64,000 nucleotides of DNA from Chitinophaga niabensis (GCF_039545795.1 NZ_CP154260.1:5771001-5835000), one strand, 5' to 3'. Positions 1 to 9,740 are shown, counted from the stretch's first letter. A program made the numbers and translations. Notes: a model not told the origin generated them from the sequence alone.

Positions 1-467
1 ACGAAACCTTCTACGAAAACTTTGAATACAAATACAATAAGGGAGACGTATTCAATTACTTTAACGTGCTGGATAAACCAGATTTTACACACTCCGTTCA
101 GTATGAAGCAGGGATAACTTTTATCAGAAAAAGCCCCGAAACGGTTAAATTTGTTGAAGATTGGATCCATGCCTTTACTACAAACTTTGACCTGATCAGT
201 GACGCCCCCTCCAAAGTCCCTAATTTACCGGGCTTTGTTGATCACCGGCACGATCAGGGCATCTATTCCATCCTTTGCAAAAAGTTTGGTGTATCTGAAT
301 TATTTTCAAATGAATATTTTACCTCAGGAGATTGGGCAGAATTAAATGACTTCCCTATCTGGGTAAAAAGAGATATGAAATTCGGAACAATCCTGCGGGC
401 TAAAAGGTTCATCCGCCGCAATACACGGTTATTACTGAAGAAAATAGGCTTATCAAATAACAAATAA
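1..467 (+). CDS. Polysaccharide-cluster glycosyltransferase-like protein, C-terminal part
   Basis: The frame is open from the left edge (codons in phase from base 3), so only about the last 154 residues are present and the true start lies outside the window. A GTG at 66 is internal and need not be used. The visible part has the motif HRHDQ followed by GIYSIL. I associate such a motif with nucleotide-diphospho-sugar transferase-like proteins of O-antigen and capsule clusters, but I cannot name the family with certainty. The tail is basic (RAKRFIRRNTR). It ends 7 bp before the next glycosyltransferase gene, consistent with one transcription unit. A sugar-transfer role is inferred mainly from context. 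Confidence 0.55.
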   Translation, partial: ETFYENFEYKYNKGDVFNYFNVLDKPDFTHSVQYEAGITFIRKSPETVKFVEDWIHAFTTNFDLISDAPSKVPNLPGFVDHRHDQGIYSILCKKFGVSELFSNEYFTSGDWAELNDFPIWVKRDMKFGTILRAKRFIRRNTRLLLKKIGLSNNK

Positions 468-474
468 TAAAACA

Positions 475-1254
475 ATGGATCTTAATAAACTGGAGGGCGG
501 ATTAAGAATGAATGCTGTGCATCAGAAAAACCCTTTGGTGACAGTTATAACAGTTGTATTCAACGGAGAAGCTTCCATAGAAAGAACAATAAAAAGTGTC
601 GCGGAACAAAAAACCCCGGAGATTGAATATATCATAGTAGATGGCGCTTCCCGTGATAATACAGTAAAGATCATCAGGCAATATGAACAGGTTGTTGATT
701 ATTGGATCAGTGAAAAAGACAAAGGCATTTATAATGCTATGAACAAAGGCGCCACCTATGCCTCCGGAAAATATATCACCTTTCTGAATGCAGATGATAC
801 CATGAAAATGAATTACCTGCAAACTTTTACCTCACTCATTCAGGATAAAGATTATTTCAGCTGTGGCGTTAAAATGATCTACAACAATAAAACCATCAAC
901 TGGGTCCCGTTCAATATTATTCCCGCCCATAATACCTTCTTTTGGAGAATGCCGCTCCCCCATCCCGGATTGATGGTAAAAAAAACGGTGTTTGATGAAC
1001 TGGGAGGCTTCAATGAAAAATACCGGTACGCAGCTGATTATGATTTCATCCTGCGGCTCGTTAAAAAATATAACGGCATATTTTCCGATAAGGTAATGAT
1101 TGATTTTTATATGGGCGGAGCTAGTTCCAATAAAGCTATTCTTCTTGAAAATAATAGTATCAGAAAGAATAATCATTCCAATAAGCTATTGGTTTCTTTA
1201 GCACATCAAATTGAATTATTTAAATGGAAAATAGCAAAAATACGGTATCGGTAA
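475..1254 (+). CDS. Family 2 glycosyltransferase (WcaA/colanic-type)
   Basis: Probable cytoplasmic GT-A glycosyltransferase that adds one sugar from a nucleotide donor to a lipid-linked repeat unit. The GT2 nucleotide-binding strand PLVTVITVVFNG opens the fold near residue 20; IIVDGASRDNT supplies the first acidic site and LNADD the DxD-like metal site near residue 105. HPGLMVKK and ADYDFILRL near the end are typical of GT2 enzymes with a Y-A-A-D-Y-D acceptor-side motif. The ATG at 508 is preceded by GGAGGG and would begin the protein closer to the first strand, so it is an equally plausible start. The gene overlaps the next GT2 by 31 bp, indicating a tightly packed operon. The sugar transferred cannot be told. 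Confidence 0.88.
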   Translation: MDLNKLEGGLRMNAVHQKNPLVTVITVVFNGEASIERTIKSVAEQKTPEIEYIIVDGASRDNTVKIIRQYEQVVDYWISEKDKGIYNAMNKGATYASGKYITFLNADDTMKMNYLQTFTSLIQDKDYFSCGVKMIYNNKTINWVPFNIIPAHNTFFWRMPLPHPGLMVKKTVFDELGGFNEKYRYAADYDFILRLVKKYNGIFSDKVMIDFYMGGASSNKAILLENNSIRKNNHSNKLLVSLAHQIELFKWKIAKIRYR

Positions 1255-2024
1255 TTATACCTTATTATAATGCAGACAATACAATCCTTAAGGCTATGCA
1301 GTCGCTTGCCGATCAAACATATATGCCGGGAGAAGTGATCATCGTGGACGATGGAAGTGAACCATTGAAAAAAGCAGTTTTGCATATAAACCCTGCTCAA
1401 TTTCCATTTAAAGTGATTATCGCTGACCAGGGAATGAATAAAGGCGCTCCCTCCGCAAGGAACCAGGGAAAGTCCATTGCTGCAAATGAGTATATAGCTT
1501 TCCTGGATGCGGACGATGCATGGGTGAAAAACAAATTGGCCGTACAGGTAAAAATGATAGAAGACCTGCAATGCGATCTGCTTTATACAGAATATAGTGA
1601 ATCCTTCCCCGGAGAAGTTCCGTCTTCCGTAAATCCGGATCAGGTTCTCCATATTAGTTATCGCGATGTTTTAAGAAAGAACCTCTCGCCGGTTACCCTT
1701 TTAATGAAAAAGGACTTGCCACTCAAATTCGATGAACGGTTAAGGCGCTGCGACGATTTTAAGTTATCAATAGAAGCACTTGCCGGTGGGTTTAAGATCG
1801 TCAAAATTGACCTTCCTTATTCTTACGGATTTAAATTTGCAATAGGCCATGCAGGGCTAACCAAATCACTTTTTAAAATGTCTTCCTCTTTCCTGAGGGC
1901 CTGCGCATTGATCTCTATGGAAAAACCCAAATTAACACCATTAATGACGGTTTTTGCACTGTTCGAGATAACAAAATTCCCCGTAAGGGTTCTCAAAACA
2001 AAACTAAGAAATGCGTATAAGTAG
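1224..2024 (+). CDS. Family 2 glycosyltransferase
   Basis: A second GT2 enzyme, 266 residues. SVIIPYYNADNTI forms the first nucleotide-binding strand, IIVDDGS is the donor-binding loop, and LDADDAW is the DxD-type metal site around residue 95. KGAPSARNQG is the usual GT2 helix. The C-terminal third is less conserved and probably sets acceptor choice. The start lies inside the previous gene (31 bp overlap) and the end overlaps the flippase gene by 14 bp, so translation is likely coupled. It belongs to the surface-polysaccharide cluster; donor and linkage are unknown. Confidence 0.87.
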   Translation: MENSKNTVSVIIPYYNADNTILKAMQSLADQTYMPGEVIIVDDGSEPLKKAVLHINPAQFPFKVIIADQGMNKGAPSARNQGKSIAANEYIAFLDADDAWVKNKLAVQVKMIEDLQCDLLYTEYSESFPGEVPSSVNPDQVLHISYRDVLRKNLSPVTLLMKKDLPLKFDERLRRCDDFKLSIEALAGGFKIVKIDLPYSYGFKFAIGHAGLTKSLFKMSSSFLRACALISMEKPKLTPLMTVFALFEITKFPVRVLKTKLRNAYK

Positions 2025-3228
2025 TGTTCTGGCTGATAGAACGATTAGAATTGCAGGAGGACTACTAAGCCTGTTCTTATGTTCTCGCTTTTTTGTGAAT
2101 GATGATTTTATGCTCGTTCAGCAGATCACCATCATTCAAACCCTCATCGGTGCAATTATCGCATTTCCATCTCCCGCAGCCTTACTGAAATTTGGCTTTA
2201 AGAACTATACCCTGGGGAGGAACCTGTATTTTAATGTCAGCATCCTCAGATGCCTTATCACCTTGGGAATATACCTCTTCATGTGCCTTTATCTGGTGAT
2301 CGGCCACTCATCAACCCGGGATATCACCATTATTTTATGTGGCGCCATACCCATGGTCATTACTCAGGTCCTTTCCCTGGAATTTATTCATCATTCCCTG
2401 AGCTATGAATCAAAAGGTAATTGGGTAATGGTGTATACAATGCTGCTTTTCCTGATCATCAAATCAATAATTATATACATTTGGGGAGCTATTTATCCCA
2501 AGATCTTTGTAGAAATAATTGAAATGCTGGTATTGTCCCTCATAGTTTCTATCCGCTACTTTAAAGGATTTACTATAACATGGCAGCAGATCGTTTATAA
2601 TATCAGAAAAGCAGTGAAGATCGGTAAAATTTCATCCGGCTTATATTTTAACGGCATTCTGCTCGTTCTCATATCCAGGTTTGATCAGTTATCCGTATCC
2701 GTGCTCATTGGAAAGGAGATTTTCAGTAAATATGCACTGATCTCCTCCATTGTTGCCCTCTTCATTGTACCCAGCAGCTTGTTTGCAGAAAAGATCCTGT
2801 TTCAGCTCCACGATGCCGCCTCACTTTCCAAACAGGAATTCAGGCGGAAAGCAAGGAAATGTTTGATCATCATAGGTTCTTTAGGAATGCTCTTGTATCT
2901 TATCTATATTTTTTCATTTGAACTGATCGGAGAGATCCTCTTTAAAAGAGACCTGAGTAACCTTAAGATTGAAGGCATTATTCTGGGTATAACAATCGTT
3001 GTAAATTCCGTTGGTATGGCTTTTGGTCAGATCAATACTTATTTGAACGGAGGTTTCTTTACGATGAGAAGAAGCCTGATAGGTTTTATTACCATGGTAC
3101 TGCTCATCTTTGCCGGAAACCACTTCTGGGGTATTCTGGGCATTGCAATCGCTGCCGCCGTCAGTTTATTATTAACGAATGTGATATTCTGGTTCTTTTC
3201 CAGGAAAGTAAGAGCAGCTATTCTTTAG
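2011..3228 (+). CDS. Wzx-like polysaccharide flippase (MATE/MOP superfamily)
   Basis: A 405-residue protein with about twelve hydrophobic segments spread over its whole length, separated by short basic loops, and no signal peptide. This size and layout fit a Wzx/MOP-type flippase that moves lipid-linked oligosaccharide across the inner membrane. Context supports this: GT2 genes lie upstream and a second multi-spanning protein that looks like a polymerase lies 14 bp downstream. Sequence motifs in Wzx proteins are weak, so the call rests on topology and neighbours. Confidence 0.72.
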   Translation: MRISSVLADRTIRIAGGLLSLFLCSRFFVNDDFMLVQQITIIQTLIGAIIAFPSPAALLKFGFKNYTLGRNLYFNVSILRCLITLGIYLFMCLYLVIGHSSTRDITIILCGAIPMVITQVLSLEFIHHSLSYESKGNWVMVYTMLLFLIIKSIIIYIWGAIYPKIFVEIIEMLVLSLIVSIRYFKGFTITWQQIVYNIRKAVKIGKISSGLYFNGILLVLISRFDQLSVSVLIGKEIFSKYALISSIVALFIVPSSLFAEKILFQLHDAASLSKQEFRRKARKCLIIIGSLGMLLYLIYIFSFELIGEILFKRDLSNLKIEGIILGITIVVNSVGMAFGQINTYLNGGFFTMRRSLIGFITMVLLIFAGNHFWGILGIAIAAAVSLLLTNVIFWFFSRKVRAAIL

Positions 3229-3242
3229 AATTAAATTAACTC

Positions 3243-4172
3243 ATGAGGAACATCGTCTATTTGTTCTATGCGCTTTTCATAATGATAGCGTTCTTTTTAC
3301 TAAGAACGCTATTCCTGCAATCCATAGAAATAGACGGAGACATTGTTGCCTATCTTAACGTAATAAATGGAGATATCAAGGAAGGAGATGCTTTCGAACC
3401 CGGCTCCATGCTCATATTCTCTATAATAGGATTAACCCCCGTTTCCTTTCACTTTACATTGTTATTCCTATTTTGCTTCCTGATAGCCATAACAGAAGGA
3501 TGGTTCGTTATAAAAAAATGCAAACTGCCTATATTCTGGCTAGCCTTCTTTACCATAGGCATATTACCCTTTGCACATGCCATTAACTTAAGAACAGGGT
3601 TTGGAATTTTCCTCCTCTTATGTTTCACATTCTTCCGGCAGGGCATTGGCATCTTCTTCCTTCCGCTTTTCCATAGCTCGCTTACCCCCATATTATTAGG
3701 CTGGAAAAACAGGTTTGGAAAATTCACAACTTACATTGTTATACTCATCAGCCTTGTAGGTGTATTGGTGCTCTATAAAATAGCAAGCGCCAAATTGGTG
3801 GTATACTATAGCTATCTGAACTTCGATCTCAGCTTTCTGGGCATTCTCGCAGAATTAGTCACCCTTGCTGCATTCTATTACTTCTTCCGGAAAGTGTACC
3901 AGATTACAAAAGGCAGCTGGACAAAGGTCTATTATATTTTCATGGTTGCCGCCTTTCTTACACTTCCCATGGCCATGGTATCTACCCGGATCGTAACTTT
4001 TACTTACGTAGTGCTTCTGCTCCTCGCTTTTGACGCGCAGCTAAAACCTCTATCAAAAAACAATTTTCTACATATGTTTAACCTATTCTTTTTTATTTCT
4101 TTAGGCCTGGTTTTAATTATCTTCCGGATATACCGGGTAACTACCATGTTTGGAATTTTACCGCCTATATAA
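3243..4172 (+). CDS. EpsG/Wzy-like polysaccharide polymerase
   Basis: A 309-residue integral membrane protein with roughly nine hydrophobic segments. The acidic stretch in the first periplasmic loop (DGDIVAYLNVINGD) and the segment AINLRTGFGIFLLL, with an Arg next to a membrane span, resemble EpsG/Wzy polymerases, where such residues flank the active-site loop. It directly follows the flippase, the usual Wzx-Wzy order. It is followed by 132 bp before gmd, in which I see no gene. Wzy proteins are highly divergent, so this is a topology and context call. Confidence 0.65.
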   Translation: MRNIVYLFYALFIMIAFFLLRTLFLQSIEIDGDIVAYLNVINGDIKEGDAFEPGSMLIFSIIGLTPVSFHFTLLFLFCFLIAITEGWFVIKKCKLPIFWLAFFTIGILPFAHAINLRTGFGIFLLLCFTFFRQGIGIFFLPLFHSSLTPILLGWKNRFGKFTTYIVILISLVGVLVLYKIASAKLVVYYSYLNFDLSFLGILAELVTLAAFYYFFRKVYQITKGSWTKVYYIFMVAAFLTLPMAMVSTRIVTFTYVVLLLLAFDAQLKPLSKNNFLHMFNLFFFISLGLVLIIFRIYRVTTMFGILPPI

Positions 4173-4304
4173 CAAATAAAATAAATAGTTTTACAGCCGA
4201 AAATGAAGCACTGGTTTAGGAACCGATGAATTAATGGTAAATTAGACCCGTCCGCATTTAAACATATAAATAGTAACATATATACTTACCCTAAAAGAGG
4301 TGAA

Positions 4305-5417
4305 ATGAAGAAAGCTTTAATTACAGGTGTCACTGGCCAGGATGGGGCATATCTTGCAGAATTATTATTGAAAAAAGGATATGAAGTGCACGGTATAAAA
4401 AGGAGGAGTTCCTTGTTTAACACAGATAGGATTGATTACTTATACCAGGATCCTCATGAAATAAACGTGAAGTTCAAACTTCATTATGGCGATTTATCTG
4501 ACTCTACCAATCTTATACGCATCATACAGGAAGTTCAGCCGGATGAAATTTATAATCTTGGTGCAATGAGCCATGTTCAGGTAAGTTTTGAAGCACCTGA
4601 ATATACCGCTGATGTAGATGGTGTTGGAACACTCCGTTTACTCGAGGCGGTGAGATTATTGGGATTAACGCAGAAAACAAGGATTTACCAGGCCTCTACT
4701 TCTGAATTATATGGGCTGGTTCAGGAAGTGCCCCAATCAGAAAAAACACCATTTTATCCCCGCTCTCCCTATGCAGTAGCAAAAATGTATGCTTACTGGA
4801 TCACCGTCAATTACAGGGAAGCCTATAATATGTTCGCTTGTAATGGAATACTTTTCAATCATGAAAGCCCGCTGAGAGGAGAAACATTTGTAACCCGTAA
4901 AATAACCCGCGGAATTGCAAAAATGTCAATTGGCCTGCAAAGCAAATTGTACATGGGCAATCTGGATGCAAAAAGGGATTGGGGGCACGCAAAAGATTAT
5001 GTAGAGGCAATGTGGCTGATCCTTCAGCAGGATAAACCGGAAGACTTTGTTATCGCAACTGGCGTTACTACAACCGTTCGCGACTTTATTACAATGGCCT
5101 TTGCTGAAGTAGGCGTTGAAATAGTTTATACAGGAACAGGAATAGACGAAAAAGGTATCGTAAAAAGCGTAAGTAATGAAAGCTGTCCTCTTAAAGTAGG
5201 AGAGGAAGTGGTACTCATTGACCCAAGATACTTCAGGCCTACAGAAGTGGAATTACTCATCGGCGATCCCACAAAAGCAAAAACCAAACTGGGATGGGTA
5301 CCCTCCTATGATCTGCCGGCTTTGGTAAAAGAAATGGTAGCCGCGGATGTGGAACTGTTTCAAAGAGAAAAATTGCTGAAAGATGCCGGGTACAAAGTCT
5401 TAAATCAGTTTGAATAA
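4305..5417 (+). CDS. gmd: GDP-mannose 4,6-dehydratase
   Basis: Converts GDP-D-mannose to GDP-4-keto-6-deoxy-D-mannose, the first committed step to GDP-L-fucose and related deoxysugars. It is a short-chain dehydrogenase/reductase: the NADP-binding motif GVTGQDG is at residues 8-14, and the catalytic set is Thr132-Glu134 (in ASTSELYG), Tyr156 and Lys160 (YAVAK). KRRSS near residue 32 matches the NADP phosphate site of Gmd. The 370-residue length is normal. Fcl follows after 2 bp, so both pathway steps are co-expressed. The ATG at 4305 is preceded by AAGAGGTG. Confidence 0.97.
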   Translation: MKKALITGVTGQDGAYLAELLLKKGYEVHGIKRRSSLFNTDRIDYLYQDPHEINVKFKLHYGDLSDSTNLIRIIQEVQPDEIYNLGAMSHVQVSFEAPEYTADVDGVGTLRLLEAVRLLGLTQKTRIYQASTSELYGLVQEVPQSEKTPFYPRSPYAVAKMYAYWITVNYREAYNMFACNGILFNHESPLRGETFVTRKITRGIAKMSIGLQSKLYMGNLDAKRDWGHAKDYVEAMWLILQQDKPEDFVIATGVTTTVRDFITMAFAEVGVEIVYTGTGIDEKGIVKSVSNESCPLKVGEEVVLIDPRYFRPTEVELLIGDPTKAKTKLGWVPSYDLPALVKEMVAADVELFQREKLLKDAGYKVLNQFE

Positions 5418-5419
5418 TT

Positions 5420-6361
5420 ATGCAACATCAGGATAAAATATATATCGCAGGTCATCGTGGAATGGTTGGCTCTGCTATTAAAAGACGGCTGGAAAAAGAA
5501 GGATTTCAGCATATCGTTACCCGGAGCTCTTCGGAATTGGATTTAAGAGATCAAACTGCCGTAACTGCTTTCTTTGAACAGGAAAAACCCGATTTTGTTT
5601 TTCTCGCAGCAGCTAAAGTAGGAGGTATCTTAGCCAACAACACCTATAGAGGCGAATTCCTGTACGACAACCTCATGATTCAGAACAATGTCATCCATCA
5701 GGCATACAGGAACAACGTTAAGAAATTAATGTTTTTAGGCTCCTCCTGTATCTATCCTAAATTGGCCCCACAACCCATGAAGGAAGAATATCTGCTTACA
5801 GGACTTCTCGAGGAAACCAACGAACCCTATGCCATTGCCAAAATAGCAGGCATAAAACTCTGTGACGCATACCGTGCTCAATATAATTGTAATTACATTT
5901 CAGTAATGCCTACTAATCTGTACGGGCCTAATGATAATTACAATCTTCAAAATTCACATGTTCTTCCCGCACTATTGCGCAAATTCCACGATGCCAAAAT
6001 AAACAACAACCCTTCCGTTAGTATCTGGGGATCCGGAACACCTAAACGGGAGTTTTTGCACGTGAATGATATGGCGGATGCCTGCTTCTATCTAATGCAG
6101 CATTATAATGAAGCAGGTTTGATCAATATTGGAACGGGCAGCGATATTTCTATTCTGGAATTGGCCAACCTTATCAAAAAAGTTACTGAATACCCCGGTG
6201 ATATTGTATTTGACAGCAGTAAACCGGATGGTACACCCAGGAAATTAATGGATGTTTCTAAATTACATGGATTCGGCTGGAAGCACCAGGTAGAGCTGTC
6301 CGATGGGGTAAGCGCAGTCTACAAAGAAGCCGCAGCTCAAAATTGGTATGAAACTGCATAA
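5420..6361 (+). CDS. fcl: GDP-L-fucose synthase
   Basis: NADPH-dependent epimerase-reductase that turns GDP-4-keto-6-deoxymannose into GDP-L-fucose. It shows GHRGMVG at residues 11-17, FLGSSCIYP with the catalytic Ser/Cys region at 106-112, and Tyr137/Lys141 in the YxxxK motif (YAIAK). MPTNLYGPNDNY is the family substrate loop. The length (313 residues) is typical of the WcaG/Fcl family. Together with gmd it supplies fucose for the glycan made by the neighbouring glycosyltransferases. Confidence 0.97.
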   Translation: MQHQDKIYIAGHRGMVGSAIKRRLEKEGFQHIVTRSSSELDLRDQTAVTAFFEQEKPDFVFLAAAKVGGILANNTYRGEFLYDNLMIQNNVIHQAYRNNVKKLMFLGSSCIYPKLAPQPMKEEYLLTGLLEETNEPYAIAKIAGIKLCDAYRAQYNCNYISVMPTNLYGPNDNYNLQNSHVLPALLRKFHDAKINNNPSVSIWGSGTPKREFLHVNDMADACFYLMQHYNEAGLINIGTGSDISILELANLIKKVTEYPGDIVFDSSKPDGTPRKLMDVSKLHGFGWKHQVELSDGVSAVYKEAAAQNWYETA

Positions 6362-6403
6362 AATAGTCGGATTTTTGTTAAATTACTGGAAATCAAACAA
6401 CTA

Positions 6404-7228
6404 ATGGGTTTTCAACCTTTAAATACAAAAGATATCGATACGCAAAGGATAACAGGCCGGCTATTGGACCTTTCTGTCTCCATCGTACTTTATCATACCC
6501 CCGAAGAAACCCTTAAAGCATGTCTTGCGTCACTCTCCTTATGTACGCTTGATATGGAAATATTATTAATAGATAACTCAGAGATACCTAATTCTCCGAA
6601 TTATATAGATAATCAAAAAATTAGGTATATTCACAATAGGGAAAATACCGGTTTTGGGGCAGGCCATAACCTGGGTATTAAGGCCTTCGAAGGAAAAAGT
6701 AAATATCACCTGATTCTAAATGCTGATGTTTACTTCGGTGAAAATGTTCTGGAAAGGATTTTTGATTTCATGGAAAGGAATAAACAATATGCGCATTTAA
6801 TGCCCAAAGTTGAATATCCTGATGGATCTCCCCAACTACTTTGCAGAGGAACACCTACCTTAAGTACCATACTGATCAAAAGAGTAGTGCCTGGCAGATT
6901 ACATGGCTTATTCAGGAAGAAACTGAACAAATATGAATCTCCTGATTTTGACCACAATACCCTGCAGGAAAATATTCCGTTTTTGTCTGGCTGTTTTATG
7001 TTTTTAAGAACAAATGCTGTAAACATTGCCGGTGGATTTGATGATAGGATCTTCCTCTACTTTGAAGATGCAGAATTAACCCGCAGGTTATTAGTGCATC
7101 ACAAAAATGTATATTTCCCAGAGGTTACGATCTGGCACGCGTACGGCAGAGGTACCAAAAGCAAGATCAACCACATCATCCATGCATTTAAAGGACTTTT
7201 AATATATCTGTACAAGAAAAGAACCTAA
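6404..7228 (+). CDS. Family 2 glycosyltransferase (rhamnosyl/fucosyltransferase-like)
   Basis: A 274-residue GT2 of the WbbL type. It has SVSIVLYHTPEETL in the first strand, HNRENTGFGAGHNLGI (the ENxGFGxGxN signature of this subgroup), LNADVYF as the metal-binding site and FLSGCFMFLR followed by GGFDDRIFLYFEDAEL, the conserved acceptor-side block with an EDAEL/EDxDL catalytic-base motif. Such enzymes often transfer a deoxyhexose. With gmd-fcl immediately upstream, fucose or a relative is a reasonable but unproven donor. The gene lies 42 bp after fcl and 4 bp before the next gene. Confidence 0.88.
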   Translation: MGFQPLNTKDIDTQRITGRLLDLSVSIVLYHTPEETLKACLASLSLCTLDMEILLIDNSEIPNSPNYIDNQKIRYIHNRENTGFGAGHNLGIKAFEGKSKYHLILNADVYFGENVLERIFDFMERNKQYAHLMPKVEYPDGSPQLLCRGTPTLSTILIKRVVPGRLHGLFRKKLNKYESPDFDHNTLQENIPFLSGCFMFLRTNAVNIAGGFDDRIFLYFEDAELTRRLLVHHKNVYFPEVTIWHAYGRGTKSKINHIIHAFKGLLIYLYKKRT

Positions 7229-7232
7229 TAAT

Positions 7233-8528
7233 ATGAAAAGTAAAATTATATTGCTTGGCCTTAATGAATTGAATTTCGATTTTATTCAAACATATATCAG
7301 TAAAGGAGAACTCAGGAATTTCAAAACACTTTTCACAAAGTATGGCTATACTTCAACGCTGTCTGAAAATACTTATGAATTGCTTGAACCATGGATACAA
7401 TGGGTAACTGTTCATACAGGTAAAACTTATGATGAGCATAAAGTATTCAGATTAGGAGATATCGTTGATAGAAAGGATCTTACCCAGATCTGGGAAATAA
7501 TAGAAAAAAAAGGTGCTAAAGTAGCAGCAGTTTCTCCCTTCAATGCGGATAACCGCCTACAGAATGCCGTCTTTTTTGTTCCTGATCCCTGGACTAAAAC
7601 AAAGGCAGAAGGCCCTTCCCTCCTAAAAAAATTATCCCTCGCGGTTTCACAGGCTGTTAATGATAATGCGCAATCCAAACTTACTGTCAGTTCTTTGGTT
7701 AACATGTCGCTGGGTCTCATCAAATATGTGCCTTTTAGCAAGTATGGCAGCTACTTCGCTTATGCAAGCAAAATTAAAAGCCTGAAAAGCGCGAAGTCCG
7801 TTATTCTCGATAAGCTGCTGGGAGACGTATTTATCCATAACTGGAAAGCATCTCAACCTGATTTTTCCTCCCTGTTCTTAAATACCGGCGCACACCTGCA
7901 ACACCATTATATGTTTAATTCCTCCTCCTATGATGGAGAGTTTAAAAATCCAGACTGGTATTGCCCCGCGGACCAGGATCCTTTGTTAATAATACTGAAG
8001 GAGTATGATAATATAATCGGAGAGCTACTGGCCACAAAGGCAAGATTGATCATTGCTACGGGGCTCCATCAAAAACCACATAAACACCTCACTTTCTATT
8101 GGAGGCTAAAAGAACATGCTAACTTCCTTAAAAAGTTAAACATCTCCTTTGAGACTGTTTTACCCCGGATGTCCAGGGATTTTCTGATCCAGTTTCAAAA
8201 TAATGAACAGGCAGCTATAGCGGAAAAGAAACTCGCTTCATTCAAAGCAGAACAGGATGGTAACGAAATATTTAAAATAGATAATCGTGGAAATAGCCTT
8301 TTTGTAGAATTGATTTACCCGGCTGAAATTACTGAAAGCACAAATATTATCTCCACCGATGGACAAAAAATCACAAGATTCAAAGATGATGTGGCCTTCG
8401 TGGCAATAAAAAATGGAGAGCACGATGGCATTGGTTATTTAATTGATACTCAAAACCCGGTTGATATTAACACAGCTCCGCCAATTCAACTGAAAGAAGT
8501 ATTCAATATTATTACTTCCTCTTACTAA
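7233..8528 (+). CDS. Divergent alkaline-phosphatase-superfamily protein of the polysaccharide cluster
   Basis: A 431-residue protein without a clear signal peptide. The start KIILLGLNELNF, the later WVTVHTGKTYDEHKVF and the segment LIIATGLHQKP follow the order of metal and nucleophile motifs in type I phosphodiesterase/nucleotide-pyrophosphatase proteins (metal Asp, Thr/Ser nucleophile before a TG...HG block, then a DHG block). The usual metal ligands appear changed: the first Asp position reads Asn-Glu, and the DHG position reads GLHQ. It may therefore be an inactive relative, or a transferase that moves a phosphoryl-linked group onto the glycan. It is the last gene of the cluster, 4 bp after a GT2. 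The fold is inferred, the function unknown. Confidence 0.55.
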   Translation: MKSKIILLGLNELNFDFIQTYISKGELRNFKTLFTKYGYTSTLSENTYELLEPWIQWVTVHTGKTYDEHKVFRLGDIVDRKDLTQIWEIIEKKGAKVAAVSPFNADNRLQNAVFFVPDPWTKTKAEGPSLLKKLSLAVSQAVNDNAQSKLTVSSLVNMSLGLIKYVPFSKYGSYFAYASKIKSLKSAKSVILDKLLGDVFIHNWKASQPDFSSLFLNTGAHLQHHYMFNSSSYDGEFKNPDWYCPADQDPLLIILKEYDNIIGELLATKARLIIATGLHQKPHKHLTFYWRLKEHANFLKKLNISFETVLPRMSRDFLIQFQNNEQAAIAEKKLASFKAEQDGNEIFKIDNRGNSLFVELIYPAEITESTNIISTDGQKITRFKDDVAFVAIKNGEHDGIGYLIDTQNPVDINTAPPIQLKEVFNIITSSY

Positions 8529-8545
8529 TTGCAGCATTTTTCAAT

Positions 8546-8579
8546 AGGCCTGTACTACTATTACCCGTAGTACAGGCCT
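8546..8579. terminator. Bidirectional hairpin terminator
   Basis: A 12-bp perfect stem (AGGCCTGTACTA and its complement), extendable by one C-G pair, with a loop of about ten bases. A pyrimidine-rich tail follows on the + strand. It lies between the converging ends of the polysaccharide cluster (+) and the methyltransferase gene (-) and probably ends both. Confidence 0.8.
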
Positions 8580-8585
8580 TTCTGT

Positions 8586-9551
8586 TTAAACCCTTCGCAT
8601 CCAGAATGATCCGGGCTCCCTGTTTTGCTCTCTCGCAAATGCAGGACATTTTTCGGAAAACGCCTCCTTGTAATGATGACTCAGATAATTCACTGCGCCA
8701 ATCACCTCAAACTTGCTGTTAAAAGAAAGGAATGCTTCCAGCAGGTATTGTTCATTCCAGAATAAATGCCTTGTAAAGATCCATTCATGGAGGTAATCAT
8801 TAGGAGTAAAGATGTCATGCACATGAACGATCACTCCCTTATTTAAAGTAGGTAATAACGTCAAATATTCAAACAATACATCCCCTTGCGGACGGATGAT
8901 GTGAGAAGAATCAATGAATAAAATATCATTCTCCTTCAAAGTGCCAAAAAAATCCAGATCAATTTCCTCCACCCTCTTCCTTATAATCTCAGCATCCAGT
9001 TTCTCCAACCAGGGTTGCTCATAAGGTTCAATACAGATATGAGCACATTTATAATCCCCGCTCTCCTGGCTATTCCGCTTGATAGCAGCGGCAACCAGCA
9101 ATGTAGAGTTACCACTTCCGATCTCAATTATCCTGTTTGGCTTAAAATGCCTTACCATGCTAAATAAATACTCAGCATCTCCACTCTTGAAACTATCATT
9201 ATCATAGGCATATTCCAACTCATTTCTTTTCTTTTCGGGAAACGATAACAATTCTTCATTGTAATTGAAACGCTGAAGCAGATTAAGCTGCCCCTGATCA
9301 TTTAGATCAATACCCGTCAGGTTACGGTTTTCTCTTAATGCCGGATTTAAATATTTGGCCGGATTGATCAGTGGTTCATAATAGTGATCCGTTAAAGGAA
9401 AGATCCCTTCCTTCATAAACAGTTTTTCACTCACCGGTGCATGTTTAGAACCAACACGCCTGATCACTTTACACCATAGAATAAATAACCATAAAAAAGG
9501 AGCTAGCAATATTTCAAGGATACGAAGAATGAAAAATGCGATTTTTTTCAT
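8586..9551 (-). CDS. Membrane-anchored class I SAM-dependent methyltransferase
   Basis: A 321-residue protein. Residues 3-30 are a hydrophobic anchor, so the enzyme probably sits on the inner membrane facing the cytosol. The Rossmann motif I is IIEIGSGNSTLLVAAA in the middle of the protein; CIEPYEQPW gives the acidic residue after strand 2 and DILFIDSSH is the strand-4 motif. This arrangement fits the Methyltransf_24-like group often seen with polysaccharide genes. It converges on the cluster and may methylate a sugar or lipid-linked intermediate, but the substrate is not indicated. The intergenic region to the next gene (189 bp) would hold divergent promoters. Confidence 0.82.
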   Translation of the reverse strand: MKKIAFFILRILEILLAPFLWLFILWCKVIRRVGSKHAPVSEKLFMKEGIFPLTDHYYEPLINPAKYLNPALRENRNLTGIDLNDQGQLNLLQRFNYNEELLSFPEKKRNELEYAYDNDSFKSGDAEYLFSMVRHFKPNRIIEIGSGNSTLLVAAAIKRNSQESGDYKCAHICIEPYEQPWLEKLDAEIIRKRVEEIDLDFFGTLKENDILFIDSSHIIRPQGDVLFEYLTLLPTLNKGVIVHVHDIFTPNDYLHEWIFTRHLFWNEQYLLEAFLSFNSKFEVIGAVNYLSHHYKEAFSEKCPAFAREQNREPGSFWMRRV

Positions 9552-9681
9552 TTGTGCGACAGATTTTAATGGGGTGAAAGTGCTCGAACATTCTTAAAAA
9601 ATAATAGAAGTTAACTAAAAATCTTGTCATTAAACATATGTTGTTTTAAAACTACATAAGCCCCTGTCTCGTTCATTCCCT

Positions 9682-9689
9682 TATATTTG
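9682..9689 (+). promoter_or_regulatory. Candidate -7 element (TATATTTG)
   Basis: A perfect match to the Bacteroidota -7 consensus TAnnTTTG, 51 bp before the RemB/Wzi-like gene. No clear TTTG -33 box stands at the expected distance, so the assignment is tentative. Confidence 0.35.
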
Positions 9690-9740
9690 TTCCGCTTAAA
9701 GGCACAATTTTTGCCATTCCATTGACCAAACTACCATTGA

